A DNA stretch of 64,000 bases from Vesta saturnalis (GCA_036346205.1 JARFJB010000400.1:5077501-5141500); one strand, 5' to 3'. Shown: positions 1-11,105, counted from the stretch's first letter. A program made the numbers and translations. The notes: generated by a model not told the origin, from the sequence alone.

Positions 1-850
1 AATGCGGGTACACTTTCGCTGCAAGTTTTGCGGCAATACCTAACAGTGCGTTTGAGAGCGGATGTTGCTTGTGCAACACTAGGCTACCTACGGTCGGTCT
101 TCACTCTCGCCTTCTTAGGTTGTAATGTTTTGCCTGTGAATCAAATGATTAATTAGGTACATTCTTACGGACTAAGTTAAATATTTCCTGCAGCTGTTCT
201 AAACGGACGTTAAATTTAATTATATCTGTAGGGTTTATTTTTATGTATTCATTCGAGGTGGATTCATTCTTAAAAATATATGCGCTGGGAAATTTTAATT
301 CACGGCCAAAATTTAAAAATGCAGGAGAAAATCCTGTACTCTCCTGAACGGCGCTATTTACTGCGAATGTAAACTCATTAATGTGTTTGTCCCAAAGTCG
401 GTGTTTATTTTCACAAAATTGTGTAATCATAATTTTTAAAGTTTGATTAACACGTTCTACCGGGTGTGCTTGGGGCGTATAAAAGGATGTAAAACGGTGA
501 ATAATTCCTAAGTCTAATAATAGTTTGAATACTCCACTGTCATATTGTGTTCCATTATCGGTAATAATTATTCGCGGTATACTAAATTTCATTATTACCT
601 CGTCATGTAGGACTTGGCTTACAACAGTGGCGGTTGGTTACGTATTGCTCTCGCGCAGACCCACTTTGTCAATCTGTCTTGAAAACTATTAAATATTGGT
701 CACCTTTTATTAAACGGGGTAATGGGCTTAAGTGCTTAAGATGTCCAACGGTGCATAATTTAGGTACATATTCATTTTGCCTGCGATTTGTAATTGTGAA
801 ATTTTATATTTTTGACAAGAATCACATTTACGGACATATTCTTTAATATC
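1..850 (-). pseudogene. Ty3/gypsy integrase (zinc finger, core, start of C-terminal domain)
   Basis: The integrase joins retrotransposon cDNA to the host chromosome. On the minus strand 780-850 encodes the second half of an HHCC zinc finger (CDSCQKYK). The catalytic core is open at 149-592 and shows the second acidic residue in IIITDNGTQYDS and the glutamate region in HPVERVNQTLK. A further piece at 1-148 has an in-frame stop but continues with VGSLVL and LSNALLGIAAKLA, which resemble the integrase C-terminal beta domain. The segment holding the first catalytic aspartate (about 600-780) is frameshifted. The copy cannot make an active enzyme. Confidence 0.85.
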
Positions 851-2097
851 TGTTACCATTCTGGGCCAATAATAAAAATTTAAAATTCGGTATGTAGTTT
901 TTGTGATACCTAAGTGACCAGTTGTTGGTAAAACACGATTTTATCTAATAATTTGAATACGGTTTGCGATTGGAATACATAATTTCCAAGCTTCCCTATC
1001 TAACTTCTCTTTAAAACTGTTTATATGAAAATGACGATAAAGTTCGCCTTCTTTAATACAATAATCAGGGAAAACCTCCGGTTAGCTTTCTACTTCACAA
1101 AATTTATTAACATACCAGGGGAAATCTGGTAGTTCAACGGCTAGTAACTCATTACTTTCCGCCGGTATTGGATTACGAGATAATGCACCAGCATTAAGCG
1201 CTTCTTTCCGGTATTTAATTTCGTAATCATATTGCTATAAATACAGCCCCCATCTGGCCAAACGGTCAGAATCTGATTTTGATTGAATTCAGCCACTTAA
1301 GTGACGGATGATCGGTTAAAATTGTAAAACGGTAGCCTTCTAAATAAGGTTAATAGACCATACAATACTGAGACATTCTTTTTCGGTAACAGAGTAGCTA
1401 GTTTCTGCTGGATGTAACGTTCTACTAGCGTAGGCTATTATTACCCTTTCGGTATTATTAATTATTTGAATGAAAGCGGCTCCCAGTTCAATTTCAGATG
1501 CGTCCGTTTGTAAAATAAAAGGACAATTATACTCAGGATATTTTAGGATCGGTGCATTTGTAAGGGCGTTTTTTAATTGGTTAAAAGTGGTTTCTTACTC
1601 GTTTTTTCAGTGCCATCGTACATTTTTATGTAATAGTTTTGTTAATGGTGCTACTATTTTTGAAAAGTTTTCGTCGAAACCACGAACAGACACCAAGGTA
1701 CTGTCGCAGTGTTTTTATATTGTGCGGCCGTGCCATTTGCTGTATAGCAGCAATTTTATCGGGGTCGGTTTGTATTCTCCCATTGATTACTACATGTCCT
1801 AAATATTTTAGAGACTTGGGGCAGAACTCGCACTTTGCGGCATTGATTTTTAGGTTTGCTAGTCGGAGACGGCGAAAAACTTCTCTTACATTTTTTAAAT
1901 GTTCAGAGAAAGTTCCTCTAGAACGATTGTATCGTCTAGATATGCAAATGCATACGGATCGAGCTCAGGCCCAATGATACGGTCTAGCAACCTTTGAAAC
2001 GTAGCAGAAGCAGAGTGTAAACAAAAAGTGATAACTCTAAAATGAAATAGTCCCCATGTCGTTACAGTAAAAGCAGTAATTGCTTTTGACGGTTTGG
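851..2097 (-). pseudogene. Degenerate reverse transcriptase palm and RNase H region of the gypsy element
   Basis: This stretch lies between the recognisable N-terminal reverse transcriptase (2098-2637) and the integrase, where palm, connection and RNase H domains should be. Short minus-strand pieces are compatible with such a protein, but stops and frameshifts break every frame. I could not place the YVDD-type motif with confidence. The assignment rests mainly on position. Plus-strand open frames at 1470-1977 are shadows of it. Confidence 0.6.
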
Positions 2098-2637
2098 TTA
2101 ACGGTATTTGCCAGTATCAATCTTTTGATCGGTTCTGGATGTATACTTGGGTCGACGTAGCTTATCTAGGATATGTTTTATAAACGGAAGAGGGTACGCA
2201 TCTTTAATAGAAATGTCATTGATTTTTGGGAAATCAATGCAAAATCTGGGTTTTCTGTCTCTTTCCTTAATTAATACCACGGGAGACGAATATGAGCTAT
2301 CTGACGGTTCAACAATACCTTCTGCTGGCGTACGACCTAATTCAGTATTCATTAAACTTTGTTTCATCGGTGTGTAATCCGTGAGGCGGATTTCATGTTC
2401 AATTAAATTGGTAGTGCCTTGTATTGTTTGGAATTGAGCTGATTCCGTTTCTAAAAATGAATTTAATTTGATAAGTTCGGTTTCAGTTAAGGAGCTTAAC
2501 GCTGAGCACTGAATAAAAGAAGCTGGTGTGGTTTCATGATCCACTCGAGGTACAATTTTAGTTTCTAAAAACAAATTTCCTGATTTCATATTAAAGTGCA
2601 AATTAAATTTGGATAAAATATCCATTCCTAATAACAT
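2098..2637 (-). pseudogene. Ty3/gypsy protease-reverse transcriptase linker and RT N-terminus
   Basis: The open frame begins with LLGMDILSKFNLHF, the typical C-terminal part of a gypsy aspartic protease. It passes through a linker and enters the reverse transcriptase fingers (the segment with SSYSSPVVLIKERD, then RFCIDFPKINDISIKDAYPLP). These are the conserved motifs just before the catalytic palm. The copy shows FPKIN where the family usually has a D-Y-R-x-L-N type motif, a sign of decay. The frame stops at 2098, and downstream palm sequence continues only in pieces. Confidence 0.85.
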
Positions 2638-2639
2638 TT

Positions 2640-2860
2640 CATAATCAAAAGTTAGAACATGATGAGCTGGATGATGAACTTTGGTATTTAAAATATTAAA
2701 TTCGGTATAAAAAGCTTGTTTAATTTCTACGGTTTGGCTATTTATTCTGGTAGCCTTTACAAATTTAGGTAATTGTGCACCTTGAGATAACGTATTACCT
2801 ACTGTAACAACACATGTTGAAAATATACCGGTATCATATGAACCATTACAAATCGTAAAT
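2640..2860 (-). pseudogene. Gypsy aspartic protease remnant
   Basis: Directly upstream of 2637 on the minus strand, translation continues as a protease-like segment. It includes TCVVTVGNTLSQGAQLPKFV and a hydrophobic strand before LLGMDIL. The active-site D-[ST]-G motif is not clear; the best candidate region near 2840-2860 is damaged. The call rests on adjacency to reverse transcriptase and on the family-typical LLGMD motif. Confidence 0.5.
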
Positions 2861-4660
2861 TATGAGTTCCAAACGTTGAATAACCCCTTGTAGATATTTT
2901 GATTGTATATAGTAATTATAGTAATTTAGAATTAGTCTTTTCCTTAGTCCGTGTGTACAAACCACCACAAATTAAACAGAACAAATACCCCGTTGTATAA
3001 CCCGACTTTGAATTAACACAATTCGTGTAAATACCAAAACCCCGTGTAGGGCCTGCTTTTCTGTAACTTGTCCCGTATTTCAAAACGTTATTGAATAAAA
3101 TATCAGTAATATAAAGACCGGTCCCTGATGGAAAATTTAAATTACGCTTTAACCTCACTTCAAAAACATTGTCTTAAATGTAAAATATAATAACCAGAAT
3201 CAACTTACCTGTCTAACTCACTGTAATCCTCCTTTTGAGTTGTACACACACCCTTGTATTATTTTCACCTGAACACATTATAATTATTTAACAAAGAAAC
3301 AAAACCACAAATATTTTATTTTTGAACACGGCATTATAACGCGGTTGATTTACAGAACATTTTCCAAACCGACCACCGATTCACAGGCGATACCTGTGCT
3401 TAAAGCATAAATCGTAGGATTTACCGCCTACAAAGTCGACGACGCCAGGCTCACGTTGGTGTACGGTGGGCTGCCCAAATACCAGGCGCTGAACCAGAAT
3501 ATTAACTTTATTTTCATTTTCCAGTTGTGTTTAGTTTGAAAACTTAATTTATGTTACCAGAATATTTTTTATTTTGTTATTATAATTCAGAGTTTGTTTT
3601 AAATATATATGTATTAAACCTGGGTATGAACAATTTGTAAATAGTTATATAAAAGTCTAAAACCCACACCTAACTTCCTGACCTAGCCGAGGTAAACACA
3701 AAATCCACATCGTGGTAATTAGTAAGATAATTCCTAAAAGAAACCTGCTCCAGAAAAGGATCCTTACAAGGTCTCCCAGTGGAAGATAATATTCAGGGTT
3801 TTATCCTACGGTAGAAGATGTACCTAAAACAAAATTAGTACGGGCGGAAGGCAGATACTGTAGTTGACATAGGTCATAGGTCCCCTTAACAAACAAAATT
3901 TCTTTACCAATGAAGGAAAAAAATGAATGATTTATAATATATATAAACTCTATTAATTTATGTATGGTTCACTGATTACGGTTTTAATCACAATGGTGTT
4001 CGGTAGCAAAGCAATTTATTGCTACTTGTTAAAATAAATTTAACTGAACTTTAAACTCGGTTACAGGACTAGTATTTATCAGGTTTAATTACATTAATCA
4101 ATTTTTTAACGACTCTTTACCTCATACTCTCTCACAAAATTTTCCTTTTGTCTGTACTTTATGCAGTGAGAGCGAAGGATAAAATTTTTAGTAATGTCAC
4201 TTACCTATATAGAGTACGACAGGTTAAAAGTGGGGATGGCTGGAAATTCCATCTCTTCAACGACAGGCGGCAGCGTATTAATTGGTGTTAATTAATATTA
4301 AATCAATCAACGAACTAGTATTTATTTCATCGTGCTAAAATTATTATTTGTGAAATAACAGAGCGATTGATATAAATTTCGGTCAGTTTCTATTAACAAA
4401 AAATACTCATTCTATATAACGTTTTAATTAATGATTATTAACACTTTTGTCCAGCCAGAACTTAAGTTTACAGATGTCAATAGCTTATTGCATTCGTGTT
4501 AAAACGGTTGGGATATTGTTACAATAGTTTCTTTTTCACAAAGGAACAAGAATACAATATTCCATTGTAGTTGGAATTCATATGATAGAAATTACTGCAG
4601 GTTTAACTTTACTTATTTATATTGAAAATATTATTTAACAATGTAATTTTCCAAGAAATA
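2861..4660. other. AT-rich non-coding stretch, possible leader/LTR of the gypsy element at 2860-3500
   Basis: No protein-coding similarity was found on either strand. The part 2860-3500 is where gag and the 5' leader of the minus-strand gypsy element should be. A TGGCGTCGTCGAC-like stretch on the minus strand near 3430-3450 could be a primer-binding site, but no LTR pair is visible. From 3500 to 4660 I see only AT-rich sequence. Confidence 0.4.
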
Positions 4661-4669
4661 AGTCAATTA

Positions 4670-4920
4670 ATTTGTAACAACCCATTTGGAGTTGTATTAA
4701 ATATACCTTAATTTAAGGTCTTTCATTCGTTCTGTTGTAAATATAAAAAAATTATTTATTAATGATTTGTAGCTATGAGGTAGGCAACTTAATTTGCATT
4801 TTGGTATAACTTAAGTGCATATCTTCTTAAAGATATATATTTCTTAAAGGTTTATACTCCCACTTCGAATTATTTTTCTGCTCAATACGTTCGCGCAACG
4901 CGTCATCGTTGACTTAATTC
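4670..4920 (+). repeat. Dispersed repeat, copy A (inverted partner at 27975-28205)
   Basis: This segment reappears inverted inside the BEL element at 27975-28205. Shared blocks in the same order are GTAACAACC, GGTTGTATTAAA-like, TCTTTCATTC, ATGAGGTAGGCAACTTAA and GCATATCTT, with indels between. No open frame and no clear terminal repeat is seen, so the class is unknown. The second copy interrupts BEL coding sequence, so the family was mobile. Confidence 0.7.
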
Positions 4921-5539
4921 TATGCGCAAATCTCTTCGCGCACGACTACATCGTCTAATTTCAAAGCATCCATTTTTTTCACTTCTTGATGAAGGGTGTG
5001 AGAAGCAGAAAGCTTTTTTTGGGTTTTTCACCTAAATTTTGTGCAAGTGCCACTGATCTGATGGTAAGATATTTTAACGCATTATACTAAAAATTAAAAC
5101 ATTTGCTCTTTTCAGGCAATTTTACTTTTATTTTACTTTGCTTTCTTTTATTTTTACTTTGATTACATTTTAGATACGCATTTAATTTTACTGTTGCGTA
5201 CGCTTTCATGTTAGATTGCAATTTTTGTTGGAAAATTTCAAGATAATGCATTAAACGGATTATTCCATTTCATGAAGATAAATTTATAAGAAATAAAATT
5301 CCAGTTTGGATGTGGCTTACTACGTAAAGCATTATTACAAGATATTGCGCAATATTGTGGCAAAGATGACATCACCTCAGTTGAAATTTCCGTAATCATT
5401 TAGAAACCGGAGGTTATTAAAAAATTTGTGTACAAAAATTTTACAAACAGGTATTTATGTAATTAATTTTTAGTATAAGACTAGAATTTTAAGATATATT
5501 TTATTTAACCCTATCATTAACTGTTAATAAACATATTTG

Positions 5540-5600
5540 TACATTAATTTTTAATTACATATTTACCTTTGAACTTATTCGTTCATAACAAAAACTTATA
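5540..5600 (+). repeat. Inverted repeat arm, partner at 8826-8883
   Basis: About 45 bases here (core TTTGAACTTATTCGTTCATAAC with flanking ATATTTACC) are found in reverse complement at 8837-8882. The pair encloses about 3.2 kb without genes. It could mark the two ends of one old element or two oppositely oriented copies of a short repeat. Outside the core the sequences soon diverge. Confidence 0.65.
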
Positions 5601-6620
5601 ATATTTGTACATTTTTTATTTTTTTTCATTTTGATAAAATTTTTATTGTAAAACTCGGTTTAGTTATTCCGAGCTCAATTAAAAATAACTTGGCGTCCGA
5701 GATCATTTTTATTAGTGTTACATTGCAATTTTTTATATTTATATTTAAGTGGTAATCAAGCAAATCAAAGGACTGGCCCTATATTAATCTACCGATTTGA
5801 GTCAAAGGCATTATTTGTGGTGAATGGTTAGTATCTCCTGTTAGTTTAACGATTTGTGTTTTTGGAGAACATTTATTTAACATTTCTATATTTCTTTATT
5901 CATTTATTTACAACCAATTTATTATATTATTACGATTACCAGTTCGACCACTTTTTCATAAATTTTATAAGGACGGTGTTAATTATAACTTGTTTTGTTA
6001 ATTTAAAATTCTCTTAATTATATTGATAGGATTTAAATTCTCCTTTGAATGCTTCGGTTTGTGCGTAATTTTCCATTTAACATGTGCGTTTTAATACAAA
6101 CGAAATTATTACGTATCAAGTTTTAATTTCGAATAACAACAATAAAAGCATTTATATTAACGGTGTAATTCTTTATAGTACTCAATAAGTTTTAGTTTCG
6201 GAATACAAAGAGAAAATTTCTATTTATAATTAACGGCAATCCCATAGATCTTTTTGATTTTTATTTATCATAAATGATTTTATTTTGAATCGCAAAACGT
6301 TATTTATATTTGACGTTCCTTATGAATCACGGTATAATTATTTGTATTTCTTAATTTAATTCTTATCGATATTCAACGGTGAGTACTTAATTCATTTAAC
6401 GACGGTTTTTGTTGGCGGAGTATAAAGGAAAAAATACTAATCTTCATAGAATAGCGATTAAATTTTTAGAAAATTGGGTTGATATATTTAATTTTATTTT
6501 ATATAAATTTTAGTTAGTGTTTTTTAATGTAAAACGTAATAAGCCTTGAAAAATAAATAAGGTTAAAAATACTTAAACAGTATGATTCGTAATTTTGTAG
6601 AAGCATCTTTATGTCTATTA
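5600..6620. other. AT-rich stretch without recognisable gene
   Basis: Both strands are closed by frequent stops and no family similarity was noticed. A TTGGCGTCCGAGATC stretch near 5690 resembles retroelement primer-binding sites in form, but nothing around it supports an LTR element. Confidence 0.4.
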
Positions 6621-6623
6621 GTC

Positions 6624-6655
6624 TATATCACGCACACAAACACACACACGCACAT

Positions 6656-6686
<31 letters not shown>

Positions 6687-6833
6687 TGGACGCACGGACG
6701 CCCGGACGCAAGGGCGCAAGGACACACGGACGCACGGGCGCACGGACGCACGAACCCAGTGAAGGACACACGCACGGACTCACTCACTCACTCACACACA
6801 TACACACATGCGCGCACGCGCACACACACAATG
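6624..6833. repeat. CA microsatellite passing into a CACGGACG minisatellite
   Basis: The sequence runs from (CA)n at about 6624-6686 into irregular CGCACGGA/CGGACGCA units at about 6687-6780, then CTCA and CACA/CGCG repeats to 6833. The open frames across it (His/Thr/Arg-rich) are artefacts of the repeat. Confidence 0.9.
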
Positions 6834-6849
6834 ACGGTCACTAAGGAGT

Positions 6850-8825
6850 TAGATTCAAGATATATCCGGGTTTGCGTCTACTATCGCTGTAATGTCAATT
6901 TCCCTGTTTTCTATATTGCAACTTTTATAGTTGGGTTTGTCTAAAGGACCGTACTGAATTAAATTTGATTTTAACAGCAAAGACAACATGCGACTTGGTT
7001 GGTGTCGTTCTAAAAATTTGAACACGAGGTTTAGTTAATAAACATGATTTTGCTGTATATAGCTATTCAAATATAAACTACCAAATTTGCATGTCCACAG
7101 CGTTCGTTGAATATTGCAATTATTTGATATTTTCATAATTTTGGTAATGATTATCTACCGTTTCTAAGAATGTAGATTCTAAATAATTTAAAAGAATTAG
7201 AATGTGTATCTCACTGGTAAATAAGCGACTTACAAGTCTTGTAAGTAATTGCAAAAATGACATAGGTTATGACATTGTGATTTTTTTAATTAGGTGAATA
7301 ACTTGATATTATATTAAAATGTTCTGGAAAAACATAAAAATGAAAAGGATTACACACAGAAATAATTTTTATTATAATTAGCATTATTAAAATGTATGTA
7401 TTTAATTTTTTCAGATGCTTTTACAAAAAAAATACGTATTTTGTCAATATATTGACCATTCTAAGATCTTTGTATAAAACATATATTTGAATAGGACATC
7501 AAAAAATGTTCAAAGTTTCAAAGCGTACTATGTGAGCCAGTTAAAAAGAGATCACTGTAACTCGTGATATACGATGCACGCCACTGTATTCTACGTAAAA
7601 AACTTTATTGGATGAAAGTTCATATTTCCAATATATCTAACAACAAAAGTTATAGGGAAAAAATGAAAATCAGGAGATACCAATTTTCTTTTTTTTACGA
7701 AAACTAAACGAGATACTGAAAATATAATTAAAGGATTGTAATCTAATGAAAAAAGTAGTACAGGGATGTCAAAATCCCAAGACTGTACCTCTGCCCCTTA
7801 TAAGAAAAACCCCACATCACAACGAAAATAAGGCACCTGGTACATATGCCATTACATTTCTATGTGAAGGACGAATAGTCGTATTTATTCAAATTTAATG
7901 TGTGACATTATTTTCATAAATTAAGCTAATACCTACTTTAAAAAGAATGATCTTAAATTCGAAGATAATATTCCACTTCCTACACATCCTTGTAATGTTA
8001 ATGATTGCAATTAATTTAATTAAAAACAGCACTTTAGAAGTAAAATTAATTAGTATTAGTAATTCAGCGAATATGGTGTAATAAAATGCATAAATTATGT
8101 TAGATTTGATTACACTATATTGAGCTCAATGATATGTTTAAGAAATTGACGATTGCATAAAAAAAACTCGAGTGTCAATGACAAGTGAATATTCGAAACT
8201 GAATATTTTTACTAGTTTTGTTATTTTTGTTATCATGCGCTTACCATTTTGCACATAAATTATAATTTATGTTAAAAGAATGCGATTTAATAACGAATAT
8301 TCTAAATTCTGTAAGCCAAGTTTTAGACCAGCAACACTGTACCCATAGGGTTGTTGAGTCTACAAAATTGCAACGTTGTTTGACTATTGTCGCTTCGTTG
8401 CTTCCGTAATAATGATGAACTATTTAATTGACTATTATATAAAAACTTATACAAACGTGAATTTTATGATAAAAGTAAATGTTTATTGCCACACACTATT
8501 TTTATGATTTGCAGATTGCGAAGATCTAATCGTTGACAAGATAATATTTACTGTTAAACTTTAACCATTGATTACTTATTAATCAATGCTTTAACAATAA
8601 GCAGAGAGAACTACTTCCTACAATACGATTTGGCATTCTTAAATAAATAAAAAATTAATTATCTTACCAACTTGTTCAATTTTAATAAATTTTATAGCGC
8701 TGAAATGGACGACCCATAGTTTAAAATGAAATAGTGTTAATAAGCTATATTGAAGACTGAATACCGAAGAGAGAATGTTCCACACTGAATTTAAATTTTG
8801 TTCTATTTTTAAAGCATATATAATT
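6850..8825. other. Non-coding stretch without recognisable features
   Basis: No coding similarity, structured RNA or terminal repeat was noticed on either strand. Confidence 0.4.
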
Positions 8826-8883
8826 ATTATAAGCTTTGTTATGAACGAATAAGTTCAAAGGTAAATATGTAATTAAAAATTAT
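8826..8883 (-). repeat. Inverted repeat arm, partner at 5540-5600
   Basis: Reverse complement of the 5542-5589 core. It runs into the left arm of the 37-bp inverted repeat that starts at 8865. Confidence 0.65.
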
Positions 8884-9001
8884 TATTAATTTTATTACAT
8901 ACATACTCTAACAAAGTACAGGCCGTAGGTTCAAATCCTACTCAAGGTAAACTTTTTATTTATCTATGTAATAAAATTAATAATAATTTTTAATTACATA
9001 T
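8865..9001. repeat. 37-bp perfect inverted repeat around a tRNA T-arm-like segment
   Basis: Arms at 8865-8901 and 8965-9001 are perfect reverse complements, separated by 63 bases. The spacer holds 8925-8941, a 5-bp GTAGG/CCTAC stem with loop TTCAAAT, which looks like a tRNA T-arm and contains a B-box-like GGTTCAAATCC. It is followed by TCAAGGTA, which could be an acceptor strand. No D-arm or anticodon arm could be folded in front, so it is not a full tRNA gene. A tRNA-derived short element or a MITE is possible. Confidence 0.7.
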
Positions 9002-9002
9002 A

Positions 9003-9049
9003 TAATTAGCTTCAAATGATTTACGGGCATTCCATCAGATGTAGATATG
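9003..9049 (+). pseudogene. LINE fragment on the left side of the Polinton insertion
   Basis: The 47 bases before the Polinton end with GATATG, and the same six bases restart the sequence after it at 18294. The right flank encodes LINE reverse transcriptase thumb sequence, so this short left flank should belong to the same LINE. It is too short to show this independently. Confidence 0.45.
9044..9049. repeat. Target-site duplication GATATG, left copy
   Basis: Six bases directly before the left TIR. They match 18294-18299 exactly, as expected for Polinton integrases, which make 6-bp duplications. Confidence 0.9.
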
Positions 9050-10100
9050 AGTAGTACGGGGACACCATGCGCCATCTTGGATTTTGACGTCACAAGCCCG
9101 CCCACGTGGGGACCGGATTTTCCACCTTATTTTTACACGCTTACGTGTGAGACCGGATTTTCCACCCTCATTTTACACACTTACGTGTAGGGCGTGTTTT
9201 TCACCCTATTTTACACATCCACGTGTGAGACCGGATTTTCCACCCTTATTTTTACACGCTTACGTGTAGGACGCATTTTTCACCCTATTTTTGCACATCC
9301 ACGTGTGAGACCGCATTTTCAACCCTAATTTCTGCACGTCCACGTGTGAGACCGTATTTTCAACCCTTTTTATCCCTAATTATTTTTATACGCGTACGTG
9401 TGAGACCGGATTTTCCACCTTATTTTTATATACCCTCGTGTAGGACATATTTTTCCATCCCTATTTTTACACATCCACGTGTGAGACCGGATTTTCCACC
9501 CTTATTTTCGCACATCCACGTGTGAGACCGGATTTTCCACCCTTATTTTTATATACCCGTGTGAGACCATATTTTCATCCCTAATTATTTTTACACATCC
9601 ACGTGTGAGACCGTATTTTCAACCCTCTGTATCCCTAATTAAGATCTTTTTGTAGTTGCTAACGTGAGAGCTGTATTTTAGGGTTAGCGTTGAGCTGTAT
9701 TAAGGACTGGAGCTTAGGGTTGGTCTAAGGATAAGTCTTAGAGTTTGGTCTTGGTGGTGGAGCTAGGGTTGGAGTCAGGTCTTGGTGGTGGAGCTTAGGG
9801 GTGGTCTAAGGATAAGTCTTAGAGTTTGGTCTTGGTGGTGGAGCTAGGGTTGGAGTCAGGTCTTGGTGGTGGAGCTAGGGTTTAGAACTGTATTTAGGGT
9901 TGGACCTGGGGCAGGACTTGGACTTGGTCTTAGAGTTATTTCTACTAATTATCTTCAACCTTAATTAAGGTCCTTTTGGTTGTAACCCCTGGAGGCTGCA
10001 CACGCATACAATAATTGCATAATTAATAAGACATTATTATCGCTCCTATTATTTTTAAAAATGGTCATATGTTATTGGATGACCTATACGAGAAACGTTT
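9050..10100 (+). repeat. Left terminal inverted repeat of P1
   Basis: Matches the reverse complement of 17485-18293. It starts with AGTAGTAC, a 3-bp tandem repeat at the extreme end of the kind known from Polintons and linked to protein-primed replication. Next comes an array of roughly 40-bp units (about 9100-9630) built on CACGTGTGAGACCGGATTTT. A second block (about 9690-9950) has AGGTCTTGGTGGTGGAGCTAGG-type units. The arm ends with a unique stretch, GAGAAACGTTTCT, at about 10100. It is longer than the right arm mainly because it has more repeat units. Confidence 0.9.
9107..9630. repeat. Subterminal tandem array, ~40-bp units with CACGTG
   Basis: About a dozen imperfect copies of a unit with (C)CACGTGTGAGACCGGATTTTCCACCC followed by TTATTTTTACA. 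Each holds an ACGTG core, often inside the palindrome CACGTG. Variants differ in GACCGG/GACGCA/GACCGT and in spacer length. A shorter array sits in the right TIR (about 17955-18225). Regular palindromes near a replicating DNA end suggest protein-binding sites; this is inference. Confidence 0.85.
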
Positions 10101-10103
10101 CTA

Positions 10104-10401
10104 AGGACTGGAGCTTAGGGTTGGTCTAAGGATAAGTCTTAGAGTTTGGTCTTGGTGGTGGAGCTAGGGTATGGCTTGGCTTAGGGCGGGGCTGGAGCTT
10201 AGGGGTGGTCTAAGGATAAGTCTTAGAGTTTGGTCTTGGTGGTGGAGCTAGGGTTGGAGTCAGGTCTTGGTGGTGGAGCTAGGGTTTAGAACTGTATTTA
10301 GGGTTGGACCTGGGGCAGGACTTGGACTTGGTCTTAGAGTTATTTCTAGTAATTGTCTTCAACCTTAATTAAGGTCCTTTTGGTTGTAACCCCTGGAGGC
10401 C
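10104..10401 (+). repeat. Internal duplication of part of the left TIR
   Basis: This segment repeats 9700-9990 in direct orientation, from AAGGACTGGAGCTTAGGG to GGTTGTAACCCCTGGAGGC, including the TTGGTGGTGGAGCTAGGG units. It has no partner at the right end, so it arose after or outside TIR pairing. Confidence 0.85.
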
Positions 10402-10500
10402 AGGCAATTGTACGTGTTCTGACTGAAAAAAGATTTTTATTTAGTCTATTTAAACGAAACTGCTGATGGAGTATCTGTTAGTATCGTTTAGCGGTTCAAG

Positions 10501-11105
10501 ATGGAAGGTCAGTTTAAGCACCCTTTTCGGCGATAGTTGCAGGTCCGTCGGGGTGGGAAATCGTATTTTATCGTTGATTTTCTAAAAATATCGAGACAGC
10601 TTGCGATACAGGTTTTGAAAAAATTATCTGGTTTTACAGTGGGGCAGCCTTTATTCAAAGATCTCTGTGGAGTTTCAAAAGGGTTTACCTGATATGGATC
10701 AGTTTGACGGGGAAAAACCTGTCTTAATAATAATTGACGATCTAATGGAAACTAACGGCTCTGTGGTTGATATTTTTACAAAGGGCTGTCATCATCGAAA
10801 TTTTGTGTTTTTCTTAACGCAGAACATATTTCACCAAGGACGAGGACAGCGAGATATTTCTCTCAACGCACATTACATAATTTTGTTTAAGAACCCACGT
10901 GACAGAGCACAGATACAGCATTTAGCAAGACAGATTTCCCGGACAATCCAAAATTTTTAGAAGCTGCGTACCAAGATGCTACTTCAAGCCCACACGGGTA
11001 TTTATTGTTCGATTTAAAACAGAATACACCGGATGTGCTACGTTATAGAACAAACATATTCGGGCCTCAGGGTATCTGTCAGGTATATATAGCGAAAAAG
11101 GGTTT
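10501..11105 (+). pseudogene. Polinton genome-packaging ATPase (FtsK/HerA, A32-like)
   Basis: This ATPase would drive element DNA into capsids. The start ATG at 10501 opens a frame that breaks after about a dozen codons. A Walker A region (VAGPSG then GKSYF) is visible at 10530-10575 but split by a frameshift. Walker B (KPVLIIIDDLMETNG) and the downstream sensor region (FVFFLTQNIFHQG) are in the open frame 10667-10960. A C-terminal segment with YLLFDLKQNTPDVLRYRTN continues at about 10941-11105 in another frame. At least three frame breaks make it inactive. It is the first gene inside the left TIR. Confidence 0.88.

Larger units (their letters stand above)
1..2860 (-). mobile_element. Ty3/gypsy LTR retrotransposon, pol remnant (3' end off-window)
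   Basis: Reading the minus strand from 2860 down to 1 gives protease tail, reverse transcriptase, RNase H region and integrase, the Ty3/gypsy order. Protein similarity is strong at both ends (reverse transcriptase at 2098-2637, integrase at 1-850). It is heavily broken between about 900 and 2090. No gag is recognisable upstream (2860-3500). The integrase C-terminus is still being read at position 1, so the 3' LTR, if present, lies outside the window. No 5' LTR could be paired. It is a dead, 5'-truncated or internally deleted copy. Confidence 0.85.

Noticed and set aside
3420..3460. Primer-binding site of the gypsy element
   Set aside because: TGGCGTCGTCGAC has a suitable form, but no LTR border or gag lies around it.
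6582..6944. 120-codon frame over the CA/CGGACG repeat
   Set aside because: Low-complexity His/Thr/Arg peptide from a minisatellite; no family and no conserved flanks.
8925..8950. tRNA gene
   Set aside because: Only a T-arm-like stem-loop and possible acceptor strand are present; no D-arm or anticodon arm can be folded upstream.
9084..9269. 61-codon frame at the left end of P1
   Set aside because: It reads through the 40-bp subterminal array; its Pro/Phe/Arg repeats reflect the units.
9107..9630. CRISPR-like array (regular repeats with spacers)
   Set aside because: Units are contiguous and degenerate, the spacers are not unique sequence, and the array lies in an inverted repeat of a eukaryotic element.
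9650..10340. TTAGGG/GGGTTAG-like motifs as possible telomeric sequence
   Set aside because: They occur as scattered parts of longer 30-bp units inside the Polinton TIR, not as head-to-tail TTAGG or TTAGGG arrays.
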